A stretch of 64,000 nucleotides of DNA from assembly GCA_025449735.1 (NCBI GenBank), contig JANWIV010000004.1, forward strand, positions 1 to 64,000, in the 5' to 3' direction. Within the stretch, counting starts at the first letter, position 1. The number at the start of each line of letters is the position of its first letter. Under the pieces are notes generated by a model, which had not been told where the DNA came from, ran no database searches, and worked only from the letters and a program-made list of their open reading frames with translations. Below are positions 1-10,977 of this stretch, one piece after another. The translations under genes and the position numbers were made by a program. The DNA is from Candidatus Microgenomates bacterium. GTDB lineage: Bacteria; Patescibacteriota; Microgenomatia; UBA1406; HO2-37-13b.

Positions 1-47
1 CAGGATTTATGTTCCAAGCCTTATGACAGTATCTTTTCCAATATACC

Positions 48-716
48 CTACTGAACAATATCCACTTCTTTGGCCAAGAGATGAGTAGTTTTTAGCAGTT
101 TAAGCTTTAAATTAGGAGTCATATCGACCCCACCCTCTTCCAATTGATCAGCTAGATGGTAAGCATTGGAGATCTGATCATAGACTGTCTCTGGGTGACA
201 TTTGAAATTCCAATAAGTTTCATATTCGGCAAATGGCAAGGATGCAAAGGCTTTTTGATTGATATCACTCAGTCGAATCGCGCGGGCAAGAGTCAAATGA
301 GTGAGGGCGGTTTCAAAAACATGAAATTCTTCAGCAAGGTCGTTAGGCGTTGGCACATAGTTTGAATTGGTTATTTCTTCAAAGAAATCACGAAATGGAT
401 CTTCAAAATTCGGGAGCGGTAGATCCTGAAGCAATGATTTGAGATCAACTCGAGGTGAATCAACAGCTTCAATTTGAAACTGCAGCAGAAATCCTTTGTA
501 GACCCGGCTCATATGATTTTTGAGGCAAGCAAGCCCTTCATGACGGCGTCTTTGCAAATAGGTAATTATTTCATCTTGGGGAGAGGTACAAAATTCTGAT
601 CCTTTTGAGACGAGTAGTAATCCAATCGTTGAGGAAAGAGCGGAGTTGACGTTATCACGAAGTTGCCGACTTTCGGTATCATAGCCATATCTAAAGTTTG
701 TTTCTATTGCCTTCAT
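48..716 (-). CDS. hypothetical protein
   Basis: 222 aa ORF, no recognised motif. Confidence 0.7.
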   Translation of the reverse strand: MKAIETNFRYGYDTESRQLRDNVNSALSSTIGLLLVSKGSEFCTSPQDEIITYLQRRRHEGLACLKNHMSRVYKGFLLQFQIEAVDSPRVDLKSLLQDLPLPNFEDPFRDFFEEITNSNYVPTPNDLAEEFHVFETALTHLTLARAIRLSDINQKAFASLPFAEYETYWNFKCHPETVYDQISNAYHLADQLEEGGVDMTPNLKLKLLKTTHLLAKEVDIVQ

Positions 717-766
717 AAGAGGGTAATTATATCAGAAGCGATTTCGATTGAGACTTCATTTTGATT

Positions 767-3343
767 TTAATTCAATATTTTCCCCAATGAGGATTTTATT
801 TTTTCAAACACTGTCTGCGGTTTCACCCTCACCGGTTCAATATCCTTCAGTATCGGAGAATTATTAACAATTGCTTTTGGTATTGGGGAGACCTCTGTAG
901 TTGCCGACAATACTTTCTTTGCCTTTACTGGTGGCGCATAACTGTAGCCGGAAACAATCATATAATATCCCCCCACTTTGGTAATGGCAGAGACAGTGTT
1001 GTTAATTGGGTCAACCACAGAGCTTCTAAGCACTGTCCATTTCTTCCCATCGAGTGAATAAGCAAGACGAAATGTCCGCTCCGGTATCGATCCTCCCCCA
1101 CTCTTCAATAATTGAAAGTGATTATATGACAAAGAGACAATTGATGGTCTTCTTTGAACTGAGGGAATAATACGAGCTCCATTATAAAAATCAGTGAGCC
1201 ATATCTGATGAATCTCCCCGATTCCACCAAATGGTGTTATTGTACCAATTGGTGGGTTATAGGCAGGATAACTGTTATGAGAGACATTACTGGAAAAACC
1301 AATAGCACCTGGCTCAACAATGATTGTAGTATCAGGACCTCCGGTGACGGTGCCTCCTGAGGTACTGCTTATTGCCGGCGCTGGTGCGGTAGTATTCTCC
1401 CCGCCACTGATGTTGGCTGGGGGTGGTGGCGGAAAGCTGATATTTTGAGACCAGGTGCCATAACTGCTTTGAGCGGTATAAGAGGTATTGGTATCATAGG
1501 CCCGCACATTGACAGTGTGGTTGCCTGCCGATTGCCCAGGAATGGTGCAACTGAAAGCTTCCGAGGTACTGTTAAATGATCCATCACTGGCAGTACAGGC
1601 AGTCCAAGTTCCAGTTGGTGAATTACTATCTACTTGGAACTCTACTCCTGAGATATTAGTAACTGAGTTACTAGCCGAGACAGATCCAGTCAATGGGAAA
1701 GCAGAATTTGGTTCTGGTACGACATTACTTAAGGTGATGGTGTGGGGGAAGTTGTAGATGATCCAGACTGAGCCTGAGTTGGAGCGGGAGTTATAATCAG
1801 CAGAAGAATCTGTTATAGCAAAATCAGTACTGCCGTCGTTGTCTACGTCACCGTGTAAAAAAAGTTCATTGTATCCGAACACTGTAGTTGAATCAGAAGT
1901 TGTATACATCGTGTTAAAAAAGTTCGACGTAACAATGTTAATGTCATTTCCTGTGCCAGAATAACTATCCAAATTTGTGCTATATATTATATAACGTCGA
2001 TTTGCAGACGTACTTCCTCCAGATTGTAAATCTGCTCTACCATCGTTATTCATATCAACGGTACCAAATCCCACTGCCCCAAACAATACAGTTCCGCCGA
2101 CCGTGTCTGAAAGCTTAAAGTTATAATTGCTAGTCGAAGTCAGGACGATATTGTTACCAGTCCCTGTTAATGTGGCAAAGTGATTATCAAAAAGAATAAA
2201 AAGCGCTTCACTTGCACTTGAAGTCAAAATAAAATCATTTATTCCATTACTATTAACATCTGCTAGATCTTGACCTAGGATTCCAATAGCGGAATTAGTG
2301 ATTGGGCCGTCTATCCTAAGACTGAATTTTGAAGTAGTAGCGGTATCAACTAAATTGCCTGTTCCCGAATAATCATCCAAAAGCGTACTGAAGAAAACAT
2401 AAACAGAGCCCGAAAATGATAGACTGTTGTATGAAGTAATCGCATGAGTGATAAAGTCATCTTTACCATCATTATTTGCATCAGCAATAGTTTGTCTGTT
2501 AAATCCAAACATAGAAGACGCTACGGGCCCATCGAGACGAACATTAAAATTGCTAGTCGTTGCAAGATCTACTGTATTACCAGTACCTGTAAGTGTTGAT
2601 AGCAAACTGTCAAAAAATATAAATGAAGAGCCAGAATTAGTACGAGAATTATTATCGAGTTGATATCCACTTATGACAAGGTCTTGCCCTCCATTACCAT
2701 TCACGTCCCCAATTACTGTTGCTAAACTACCAATCGTCTGACTTGCGGACGGTCCGTCAATACGAATACTGAAATTTGAGCTTGTTGACATATCAATAGT
2801 ATTACCTGTGCTTGAGTAGCCACTTAACACCGTGTTTTTAATAACATATACTGATCCGGAATTGTTTCTACTGTTAAAATCGGCATTCGACGCGCCAATA
2901 AATAGATCCAATTTACCGTCGGCATCAATATCTCCGGTGGTAACTTGAGTTGACCCAAATGATTCATTAGCGGCTGAGCCATCGATACGAATATTCCATT
3001 TAGAACTATCAGCAAGATCAATCGTATTACCAGTTCCAGCATAGGAGCGTAGAATGGAATCGTAAATAATGTAAACCGATCCGGAATTGGTTCGGGAATT
3101 GTTGTCAGCTGAGATCGCAGAAAAAATTACATCGTCATACCCGTTATTGTTTAAGTCAGCAAATGTCATCCCTTCATCAACCCCAATTCCCGTAGTTTGG
3201 GAATCTGGCCCGTCGATACGAACATTAAACTCACTGGTTGTTGATAAGTTGTGTGTCACTGCAGCCTGAACAGGTGACGTAAACGAAAAGAATAAAGCAG
3301 ACAGTATGATTACACTCAAATAAATCCAGACACGAGTCGACAT
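767..3343 (-). CDS. secreted FG-GAP/integrin-alpha-like repeat protein
   Basis: N-terminal signal peptide; about seven tandem repeats of RIDGP...GDxNxDGxxDxxI type. Confidence 0.8.
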   Translation of the reverse strand: MSTRVWIYLSVIILSALFFSFTSPVQAAVTHNLSTTSEFNVRIDGPDSQTTGIGVDEGMTFADLNNNGYDDVIFSAISADNNSRTNSGSVYIIYDSILRSYAGTGNTIDLADSSKWNIRIDGSAANESFGSTQVTTGDIDADGKLDLFIGASNADFNSRNNSGSVYVIKNTVLSGYSSTGNTIDMSTSSNFSIRIDGPSASQTIGSLATVIGDVNGNGGQDLVISGYQLDNNSRTNSGSSFIFFDSLLSTLTGTGNTVDLATTSNFNVRLDGPVASSMFGFNRQTIADANNDGKDDFITHAITSYNSLSFSGSVYVFFSTLLDDYSGTGNLVDTATTSKFSLRIDGPITNSAIGILGQDLADVNSNGINDFILTSSASEALFILFDNHFATLTGTGNNIVLTSTSNYNFKLSDTVGGTVLFGAVGFGTVDMNNDGRADLQSGGSTSANRRYIIYSTNLDSYSGTGNDINIVTSNFFNTMYTTSDSTTVFGYNELFLHGDVDNDGSTDFAITDSSADYNSRSNSGSVWIIYNFPHTITLSNVVPEPNSAFPLTGSVSASNSVTNISGVEFQVDSNSPTGTWTACTASDGSFNSTSEAFSCTIPGQSAGNHTVNVRAYDTNTSYTAQSSYGTWSQNISFPPPPPANISGGENTTAPAPAISSTSGGTVTGGPDTTIIVEPGAIGFSSNVSHNSYPAYNPPIGTITPFGGIGEIHQIWLTDFYNGARIIPSVQRRPSIVSLSYNHFQLLKSGGGSIPERTFRLAYSLDGKKWTVLRSSVVDPINNTVSAITKVGGYYMIVSGYSYAPPVKAKKVLSATTEVSPIPKAIVNNSPILKDIEPVRVKPQTVFEKIKSSLGKILN

Positions 3344-3369
3344 ACCTTCTTTATATCAAAAACATTTTT

Positions 3370-4056
3370 TTATAACAAGACTTTTTCCCATCTCCCCTGT
3401 TCAATGATGTCTTCCAGATTATGAAAGCTCTTACCGGTTCGATGATCAGTTAGTCTATTTTGAGGAAAATTATAGGTTCTAATTTTCTCCGCCCGATCGC
3501 CACTACCAGCGCCTTCAACAAACGAATATCGAAGACCAGCTCGCTTTTCCTGCTCTCTTTGATAAAGCTTGGCTTGAAGAAGGGTGATAGCAATCTGACG
3601 ATTTTGTTGTTGAGTCCGCTCTTGGCTACAGGTGACGACGATGCCAGTTGGTTTATGGGACAATCTTACGGCAGTACTGACTTTGTTGACGTTTTGACCA
3701 CCATGACCGCCAGAGCGATAGAATTGCCATTCGAGATCCTGTTCGTTTAGACGCAGATCGCTTTGCACTATTTGTGGCAATACCAAAATGACTGCGGTTG
3801 AGGTATGCACCCGTCCCCTTTTCTCCGTATCTGGCACCCGCTGCACTCGGTGGACCCCAGTTTCATTTTTAAAAGTTTCAAAGATATTTTCACCCTTTAT
3901 TTTATAAATTGAAGCATCGACTTGAGTGACGGTCCAGCCTTTTTTTTGAGCAAATTTAACATAGGAATTAAGCAGTGCACTAGCCCAAAGCTTGGCTTCG
4001 TCACCGCCAACGCCACCACTGGCTTCGATGATGGCGATATTGGGGTTAATGGTCAT
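3370..4056 (-). CDS. prfA: peptide chain release factor 1-like, lacking N-terminal domain 1
   Basis: [12 protein letters not shown] (GGQ) and [18 protein letters not shown] (PxT) motifs; start chosen at MTINPN because upstream residues translate a repeat. Confidence 0.75.
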   Translation of the reverse strand: MTINPNIAIIEASGGVGGDEAKLWASALLNSYVKFAQKKGWTVTQVDASIYKIKGENIFETFKNETGVHRVQRVPDTEKRGRVHTSTAVILVLPQIVQSDLRLNEQDLEWQFYRSGGHGGQNVNKVSTAVRLSHKPTGIVVTCSQERTQQQNRQIAITLLQAKLYQREQEKRAGLRYSFVEGAGSGDRAEKIRTYNFPQNRLTDHRTGKSFHNLEDIIEQGRWEKVLL

Positions 4057-4192
4057 AGTAAAAAATGAAAAATGTAAAATGAAAAATGAAAAATTATTAT
4101 GCTGAACTTGCCTGCCCGCCATAGTTTAAACGACGGAGGGTTTCAGCGTCGTATCTCATAAATCTTTAATCATGAAACTTGAAACAGGGTCT

Positions 4193-5443
4193 TTAGGAAG
4201 TCAATTTTTTTATAACATCATCAATTGAAAGGGTGGTTTGTTCGCCAGAGATTAAATTTTTAAGCACCACTTGATTTTGCTTGACTTCTTCAGGCCCGAT
4301 GATGATGACATATTGAAAGCCTTTTTTATCGGCATATTTGAGCTGGCGTTCCAATTTGGCAGTAGGGTCAGGATAAACTTCGCAGGAAATGACAGCTTGT
4401 CGCAAGCTTTTAGCTGTTTTTAGACTTGCTGATATTAAGTCATCATCAAAAATCGTAACTAAGACATTGTTAACGGTTTCCTTTTCAGTTTCAATATTCA
4501 ACTGAGAAATTGCCTCGATTAGTCGATCAAATCCAAAAGACAAACCAACCGCTGGCATCTCAACTCCAGATAGATCTTCAATCAGCTGGTCATACCTGCC
4601 ACCTCCTGCCACGGAGCCGGCCGAATAGCCATCGAGTTTGACTTCAAAAATTGTCCCAGTATAGTAGTCCAGTCCGCGGGATAAGGTGGGGGTGAATACT
4701 ATTTTTTCTTCGGGGATCCCGAGCGCTATTGCCGCGCCAATTACTGCTTTTAATTCAGCAGAAGGGGTAGCACTATCTAAATTATCAAAAAGGGCGCTTA
4801 TTTGATCATTTTTAAGTCCCAAATCTGACAATTCTTTTTCAACTTCTTCTTGACTTTTTTTATCAAGTTTGTCAAGCGTGCGAATTACTGCCAGTTGTCT
4901 TTCACTCTCAATTTGAGACTTTGACATCAACTCAAAAAGAATGGAGCGATCATTAATAAGAATTTTATAGTCTTTAAGTCCCAAATTGGCAAGACATGCG
5001 GCAGTGACAGTCATTATTTCTGCTTCGGCCAAATAAGAAGCAGTCCCAAAAATATCGATATCACATTGCAAAAATTCACGAAATCTTCCGGCCTGAGGTT
5101 TTTCGGCGCGCCAGACTGGTTGGATTTGGTAGCGGCGAAAAGGAAATGGCAATTGATCTTTGTATTGAGAAATCACCCGAGCAGTGGGCACGGTGATATC
5201 ATATTTTAGGGCAATCTGCCTGCCACCTCGATCTTCAAATGAGTAGACTAGCTTATCCGCCTCCGCCCCATATTTATTAAGCAAGAGCTCGGCATATTCC
5301 AAAGCCGGTGTTTCCATAGGCTCAAAGCCATATAGAGAGAATGTTTGTTCCAATAAATTTACTACCTGACGGCGCAGTTTGACTTGCTCAGGCAGAAAAT
5401 CACGAAATCCTTTTAGTGTCTGTGGCACTTTTTTATTAGCCAT
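4193..5443 (-). CDS. hisS: histidyl-tRNA synthetase
   Basis: class II motifs, RYQIQPVWRAEKPQAGRFREFLQCDID, RGLDYYTGTIFE. Confidence 0.95.
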   Translation of the reverse strand: MANKKVPQTLKGFRDFLPEQVKLRRQVVNLLEQTFSLYGFEPMETPALEYAELLLNKYGAEADKLVYSFEDRGGRQIALKYDITVPTARVISQYKDQLPFPFRRYQIQPVWRAEKPQAGRFREFLQCDIDIFGTASYLAEAEIMTVTAACLANLGLKDYKILINDRSILFELMSKSQIESERQLAVIRTLDKLDKKSQEEVEKELSDLGLKNDQISALFDNLDSATPSAELKAVIGAAIALGIPEEKIVFTPTLSRGLDYYTGTIFEVKLDGYSAGSVAGGGRYDQLIEDLSGVEMPAVGLSFGFDRLIEAISQLNIETEKETVNNVLVTIFDDDLISASLKTAKSLRQAVISCEVYPDPTAKLERQLKYADKKGFQYVIIIGPEEVKQNQVVLKNLISGEQTTLSIDDVIKKLTS

Positions 5444-5507
5444 AATGAACTTATTATAACAGAAAATTTACTTGATATATGACTTATAGTATGTTAAAAT
5501 TAGCTCA

Positions 5508-8327
5508 ATGGAAAATGAAACCTCGATATTTCGCGAAAAACCTATCGAAGAGCTTAAAACTCAGCTCGATCATGCCAGTGTTTTAGTCCAAGGCTATCTA
5601 GGACAATCGCTTTTGCCACCTAGTTTGGATAATGATAAAGCAAAGGGAGAAATTTTGTCAGCAGATCAGGATTTGATTTGGATGCCTTTTCAACGTCGCT
5701 GGGAAATTTACCGGAAAATAATAAATATAGAGCGCACCGGTCGAGACTTGACTGAAGAAGAAAGAGAAAAATTTAGCCACTGGTTAACGGCACTTAATAA
5801 TCTTGACGATTATATTACCGCTCACAAAACCGATGAGGAGAAAAGAGTCTTATATGATAGACAATTTACTGTATTTGAAGAACTTCGTGAATTTCTTGAA
5901 GATGGTGGTTCTGCTGGATATGTTAGGCTCCCTACCGGAGTCGGCAAAACAGTACTTTTTGTCAAGTTGGCCGAAGCCACCGGATTGCGGACACTGGCAG
6001 TGACACCAACAAAGATATTGGTTGATCAGACAGGCAAAAAATTTGAAGAGTTTGCTCCAGACCTTAGTGTCGGTAAGGTATATAGTTATGAGAAAAATTA
6101 TGGTCGTCAAGTGACAATCACTACTTATCAATCATTCCTTAAGGGAGTTGGTGACGGGTCGATTAATCCCAAGGACTATGATTTGCTGATTTTAGATGAA
6201 GCTCATAAATCTTTAACCAAAAAAAGAATGGAGGCAGTCAATCAGTTTGATAATGCTATTCGGGTTGGTTTTACTGCCACAACAAAATATTCAGAAACAA
6301 AAAAAGTTGACAATCTTCTTCGCACCATTATTCATACCATGACGATAAGAGAGGCGGTAACAGAAGAACTGATGTCACCTTTTTATATCTATATTGCTAA
6401 AACTGATGTCGACTTAAGCGAGGTTCGTATTACTCGCTCAAGTGATGCTAATGATCGGGATCTAGATCGCGCCGTAAACATAACTTCTCGAAATCAGGGC
6501 GCGGTGGAAGTATACAGACAGCTTTTTGATGGGCAAAAAGCAATCGTTTATTGTGTTTCTGTCGAACATGCGCAAAAGGTCGCCGAACTATTTCGTGAAA
6601 AAGGAATTGTTGCCGATACCATCCATGGCTATCAAAACAAAAACGAACAAAGACAGGTGATAGAGGCTTATCGCAATGGTGAGATTTCGGTAGTTTGCAA
6701 TGCTGATATACTGATTGAAGGCTTTGATGAACCAACCTCCACTGTATGCATCAATCTCCGGCCTACTTCTTCTCCACTCTTAGCAGAACAACGGGCTGGA
6801 CGAGTCCTAAGGATTGACCCAAACAATCCTGGAAAACATGCTTATATTGTCGATTTTATTGACGAATTTGAAAATGCCAATTTTATCCCAGTTTCATTAG
6901 CGCAAATCATCGAAGGGGCGCATGTTTATCGGGAAGCACACGATCTCCCCGATGGCTATAAGTCTACAGGCTGGGGTACCCCCCACTATCCATGGCTTGA
7001 GATAGAAGGTTTGAAGGTTATAACGGATGTGGAGGAGATTATGAGAATGGTGAATGAAATGAAGGGAAAAAAATATCCTGAGGCTGAGGAAGGTTGGATG
7101 AGTTTGACTGCAATGAGGCTTAAATTTAGACTTCACCCGACACTACTAAGAAAATTACTAGAACCATTTAGAGAAACGAATCCAGAATATTTTGAGTTAA
7201 CTAGAGGCCTCACTCGTAGAATAGTCGAACGCTACTCACCAGAGTTAGTAGAGTACGTCTCAAAAATTCATAGTCAATTTGTACCTCCAATAGAGGGATG
7301 GATAAGTATGAACATGTTAGCAAGTGAAATAGGTGTAACTAGGGAAACAGTTATTAAAAGAGCAGATTCTTTAAGAAAGCTTCAAAATTCACAATTTAAG
7401 CTATTTCGTATATCTACTGGACAATTAGTTGAGCATGTTTCACCAGATTTAGCTAATGTGATAAAGAAGGAATTGGAGAGAGGTGAAGTCCCGCACGGGT
7501 GGGTGGATTGTACTGAAGTCTCTAAATTGCTTGATACAAGAGTTAACATTGTGAAAAATATGCTCACTCGGAACTTTGAGCACTTATTACATAGTGAATC
7601 AATTATGATTCGAGCTGAGACTGGTAATATGAGGAGATATATTTCGCCTTATTTAATTAGTAGGATTAAAGAAAAAACAGAGTCTGTTGTCCCAGCGCCT
7701 AATGGTTGGATAACCATTATCGATCTTGCTCAAGACTTAGGAATCTCAAAGCCCACATTAAATAGATTAATTGAAGTCTACAGAGCTGATCATCCGCATT
7801 TTTTTAAATTATGCATTTCTGATCGGGGTAAGGTCGCAGAGCATTGTTCTCCTGCTCTAGTAGAAATTGTTAAAAATTTATCACCATATGTTGATCCTGA
7901 AGAAGGATGGGTAACAGTATCTGAAATGGCTCGTCAGTTAGGAATGTCTCGAGATACAGCTAAACGCATTGTAAATCAGTACAGAGATTCATACAGCGAG
8001 CACTTTAGATTTTATAGAATAAAAGCAAAGCACAGTGGAGGAGGTATAGTACATGAACATATTTCAACCCATCTTGCTAAGCTAATTACAGAAGATAAAA
8101 GTAATTTACCAGGAGAATCAGGATGGATGTATAATCTCGAGCTAACAAAAGAACTTAGAACAAGCTATAGAGGTCTCAATAATTTCGTTGATAAATATAG
8201 ACAAACCAACCCAGAATATTTTAAGGTAGCAAGAGGATCGCGAAATAGATCTATCGAGTATTTCTCCCCTGAGCTTATTGCGCTAGCGTCGGAACATTTC
8301 GGAAAAAGGAAACAAAAAAGTAATTAA
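5508..8327 (+). CDS. SF2 DEAD/DEAH-type helicase with C-terminal tandem HTH-like repeats
   Basis: PTGVGKT, DEAH, GFTATT, QRAGRVLR motifs; about six GWxxxxxLAxxLGxS...SPELV repeats. Confidence 0.85.
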   Translation: MENETSIFREKPIEELKTQLDHASVLVQGYLGQSLLPPSLDNDKAKGEILSADQDLIWMPFQRRWEIYRKIINIERTGRDLTEEEREKFSHWLTALNNLDDYITAHKTDEEKRVLYDRQFTVFEELREFLEDGGSAGYVRLPTGVGKTVLFVKLAEATGLRTLAVTPTKILVDQTGKKFEEFAPDLSVGKVYSYEKNYGRQVTITTYQSFLKGVGDGSINPKDYDLLILDEAHKSLTKKRMEAVNQFDNAIRVGFTATTKYSETKKVDNLLRTIIHTMTIREAVTEELMSPFYIYIAKTDVDLSEVRITRSSDANDRDLDRAVNITSRNQGAVEVYRQLFDGQKAIVYCVSVEHAQKVAELFREKGIVADTIHGYQNKNEQRQVIEAYRNGEISVVCNADILIEGFDEPTSTVCINLRPTSSPLLAEQRAGRVLRIDPNNPGKHAYIVDFIDEFENANFIPVSLAQIIEGAHVYREAHDLPDGYKSTGWGTPHYPWLEIEGLKVITDVEEIMRMVNEMKGKKYPEAEEGWMSLTAMRLKFRLHPTLLRKLLEPFRETNPEYFELTRGLTRRIVERYSPELVEYVSKIHSQFVPPIEGWISMNMLASEIGVTRETVIKRADSLRKLQNSQFKLFRISTGQLVEHVSPDLANVIKKELERGEVPHGWVDCTEVSKLLDTRVNIVKNMLTRNFEHLLHSESIMIRAETGNMRRYISPYLISRIKEKTESVVPAPNGWITIIDLAQDLGISKPTLNRLIEVYRADHPHFFKLCISDRGKVAEHCSPALVEIVKNLSPYVDPEEGWVTVSEMARQLGMSRDTAKRIVNQYRDSYSEHFRFYRIKAKHSGGGIVHEHISTHLAKLITEDKSNLPGESGWMYNLELTKELRTSYRGLNNFVDKYRQTNPEYFKVARGSRNRSIEYFSPELIALASEHFGKRKQKSN

Positions 8328-8355
8328 TCAAAAACTCCAAGTTCAATGTTGACAT

Positions 8356-8592
8356 TTGGCCAATCAGGATGTTATTATCGCAACTTTGTACTATAAAAAA
8401 AATATTATGTCATATGTAGAATTTCCAACTAAGATTACTCTAAATGGCGCTCCAATTACGGCGAATCCGGGTTGCCCTATTTATATGCGTCAATTAGGCG
8501 ACCATTATGATGCGATAATTGAGGCGGCGCATAAAGAGACGCATAATTTTCCTATAATTGAAAAAGTTATTTTTCAACCTCCTCAAGAGTAA
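8356..8592 (+). CDS. hypothetical protein
   Basis: 78 aa ORF; start may be the internal MSYVEF. Confidence 0.5.
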   Translation: MANQDVIIATLYYKKNIMSYVEFPTKITLNGAPITANPGCPIYMRQLGDHYDAIIEAAHKETHNFPIIEKVIFQPPQE

Positions 8593-8604
8593 TTATTTTT
8601 GACA

Positions 8605-9840
8605 CTAATTAATCAGTAGATTAATGGCGGCGTCAAGTTGTTTGTCAGCCTGACGGGTTAAAGTGTCTCCATTGGTTAGCTCAAGCGCGACATCGACATC
8701 AGGTTTGATGCCTTTTTCATTTATCCAATCCCCTCCTGGCAAGATCCACTTGGCGATCGTCACATGTAAGCCCGCTCCTCCTTGCATATCAAGTGCTTCT
8801 TGAATGGAGCCCTTGCCGAAAGATTTTTTACCAACCAGTTTCGCTCGCTTGTGATCTTTCAGGGCGCCAGCGACAATCTCTGAAGCGGAAGCTGAACCCT
8901 CATTGACCAAGACGACGACTGGTAGTTTTAGCAACTTGCCAGGTCGGTCGACCTTATAATCCTCTGAGCTGCCATTGCTATATTGTTGTTTGACAACCAA
9001 AGACCCAGTCGGTAAAAACTCGCTGCTGATATAAATCGCTCCTTGTAAGAAGCCGCCGGGGTTGTCTCGCATATCAAGGACGAGCCCTTTAAGCTCTCCA
9101 TTTTTGTTCCGGTCCACAATTGTTGAGACGGCACGATCCCATTCGGCATTGGTATCATCGCCAAAGCGACTTAGATGTAAGATTGCTATTTTTTTTTCAA
9201 AAGAGAGCTCCACAGACTCAACCTTGATTTCATCACGGATAATCTTCAACTCAATTTGTTTCTCACCCCGTAGTAATTTCAATTTGACCGGAGTGCCTTT
9301 TTTGCCGCGAATTTTTGATACCGCCATGATCAAATTCCAACCTTCAGTAGATTTGCCATCAACTTCAAGGATAATATCTCCTGGTTTGATTCCTGCTTTT
9401 TGAGCCGGTGAGTTTTTAAGCGGGGCGACAATCACCACCATGCCATTTTTTAATCCCAATTGCGCACCAATACCATCAAATAACCCCTCGAGATCATCTT
9501 TGCTTTGTTTATTTTCCTCAGGAGTGAGAAAAAAGGTATAGGAATCCCCTGCTGAGGCCACCATACCTTTGATCGCGCCATAAAACATCGCTTGTGGTTT
9601 TAGCTTTGTCGAGTCGACAAATTTATCCTCCAGAGTCTGCCAAACTTGCCAAAACAAAGAAAAATCCAGGTCATGGACATTGCCTTCCTCAAGATTGCTT
9701 ACGGCAATATCAGTTGGCAAGCTTCGCTTGTTGACATTCCATTGGCCAGCTTTGAAGCCACTACCAAAAAGAATTATGGCGGCGGAGATGACGAGTAGCT
9801 TATTGGTCAAGGAATTTAATTTCATATAAACAAGTCTCAA
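8605..9840 (-). CDS. ctpA: S41 family C-terminal processing peptidase
   Basis: PDZ domain and GSASASEIVAGALKDHKRAKLVGKKSFGKGSIQ motif. Confidence 0.92.
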   Translation of the reverse strand: MRLVYMKLNSLTNKLLVISAAIILFGSGFKAGQWNVNKRSLPTDIAVSNLEEGNVHDLDFSLFWQVWQTLEDKFVDSTKLKPQAMFYGAIKGMVASAGDSYTFFLTPEENKQSKDDLEGLFDGIGAQLGLKNGMVVIVAPLKNSPAQKAGIKPGDIILEVDGKSTEGWNLIMAVSKIRGKKGTPVKLKLLRGEKQIELKIIRDEIKVESVELSFEKKIAILHLSRFGDDTNAEWDRAVSTIVDRNKNGELKGLVLDMRDNPGGFLQGAIYISSEFLPTGSLVVKQQYSNGSSEDYKVDRPGKLLKLPVVVLVNEGSASASEIVAGALKDHKRAKLVGKKSFGKGSIQEALDMQGGAGLHVTIAKWILPGGDWINEKGIKPDVDVALELTNGDTLTRQADKQLDAAINLLIN

Positions 9841-9857
9841 TTTTAAAAGTAAAACTA

Positions 9858-10676
9858 TCAGTATACAACCACTTTTTTTTCATGGCCGGAAAAAGCAATA
9901 TATTTTCCTTTAGATTCAATTAATTTTTTAAACTCAGCTTCATTAATTAATTGAGCATAACCTTCCAGTTTGCTGCCCTCCCCTTTTAGATAAACCGCAC
10001 CAATTGCCCCCAACGCATCAAATTTAGCATCGATTTGATTGCTCAAATTCTCAACACAGACGATATGATCATCAACCTCGGCTTCTTGAATGGTGAAAAA
10101 ATCTTTTTCAGTGAGGATGCTAAGGTGACCACCTCCAAAAGCAGAGGCGGATTTAAGCGAATAGCTTGTCCCGCCTAATAGCTCAATTGTCAAAAGATCA
10201 GTTTTTTTGTCAAAGCCGACGATTGTCCCATTGAAAAAAGAAAGGTATGTTTGTGATTCGTCAAGAGCGGTCTCGATATATACAACGCCCATATCATGGT
10301 CGATCTTGGAGATTACTCCAGTCTCTGAAGCGATCACCGTTTTTTCTGACAGCAGAGTCTTTTTCTTGGCGAGGATATCATCGGCTGAAATGCTGTCGCC
10401 AATATTTTTGAGCAGTACTGAAAAAATGTCCGCTGGTTTGATCTTCAGTGGTTGAGAAATAGCGATTGAAACCGAGCCCGATTTTTGAATTTTAAAAAGC
10501 TTGTCCCCGATTTTGACCTCACTCTTAATTTCAGGGATAAGAGAAGACAAATCAGGAAGACTAAATGTCAATTGCATGAATTCATTATATACCACTTCGC
10601 GTAATTCTATATATTGGGATAATGGCTGCGTAGCTTGAAATTGCGCTTTTAAATTGGAGAAGTGGAAATCTGACAA
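9858..10676 (-). CDS. hypothetical protein
   Basis: 272 aa ORF. Confidence 0.65.
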   Translation of the reverse strand: MSDFHFSNLKAQFQATQPLSQYIELREVVYNEFMQLTFSLPDLSSLIPEIKSEVKIGDKLFKIQKSGSVSIAISQPLKIKPADIFSVLLKNIGDSISADDILAKKKTLLSEKTVIASETGVISKIDHDMGVVYIETALDESQTYLSFFNGTIVGFDKKTDLLTIELLGGTSYSLKSASAFGGGHLSILTEKDFFTIQEAEVDDHIVCVENLSNQIDAKFDALGAIGAVYLKGEGSKLEGYAQLINEAEFKKLIESKGKYIAFSGHEKKVVVY

Positions 10677-10752
10677 TCAAAGCTCCGGTTGGTATTATGT
10701 CTTTAGAATTCTCAAGCAAAGTGCCATAACAAAGAAAGGATTATGAAAAACC

Positions 10753-10971
10753 TTAGTGATTTTTAAGCTTCTCTGACTGGTAGGAGGTGTAGGGCAAGAG
10801 GCCCATATAGCGGGCATTTTTGATCTCGCGGGTTAATCGACGTTGATTTTTGGCCGAAAGGCCACTTTTTTCAGCACCTACAATCTTGCCTCTTGGTGTC
10901 AAAAACTTTTTTAAAGTTTCGACATCCTTATAATCAGGCTGGGTATTATATTTAGCAAAATAATCTTTCAT
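10753..10971 (-). CDS. rpsR: 30S ribosomal protein S18
   Basis: DYKDVETLKKFLTPRGKI..GLSAKNQRRLTREIKNARYMGLLPY; synteny with ssb and rpsF. Confidence 0.95.
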   Translation of the reverse strand: MKDYFAKYNTQPDYKDVETLKKFLTPRGKIVGAEKSGLSAKNQRRLTREIKNARYMGLLPYTSYQSEKLKNH

Positions 10972-10977
10972 ATTGGT

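Noticed and set aside
1369-3269. Short ORFs inside the FG-GAP gene
   Set aside because: Out-of-frame or antisense to a long, repeat-structured ORF with clear coding signal.
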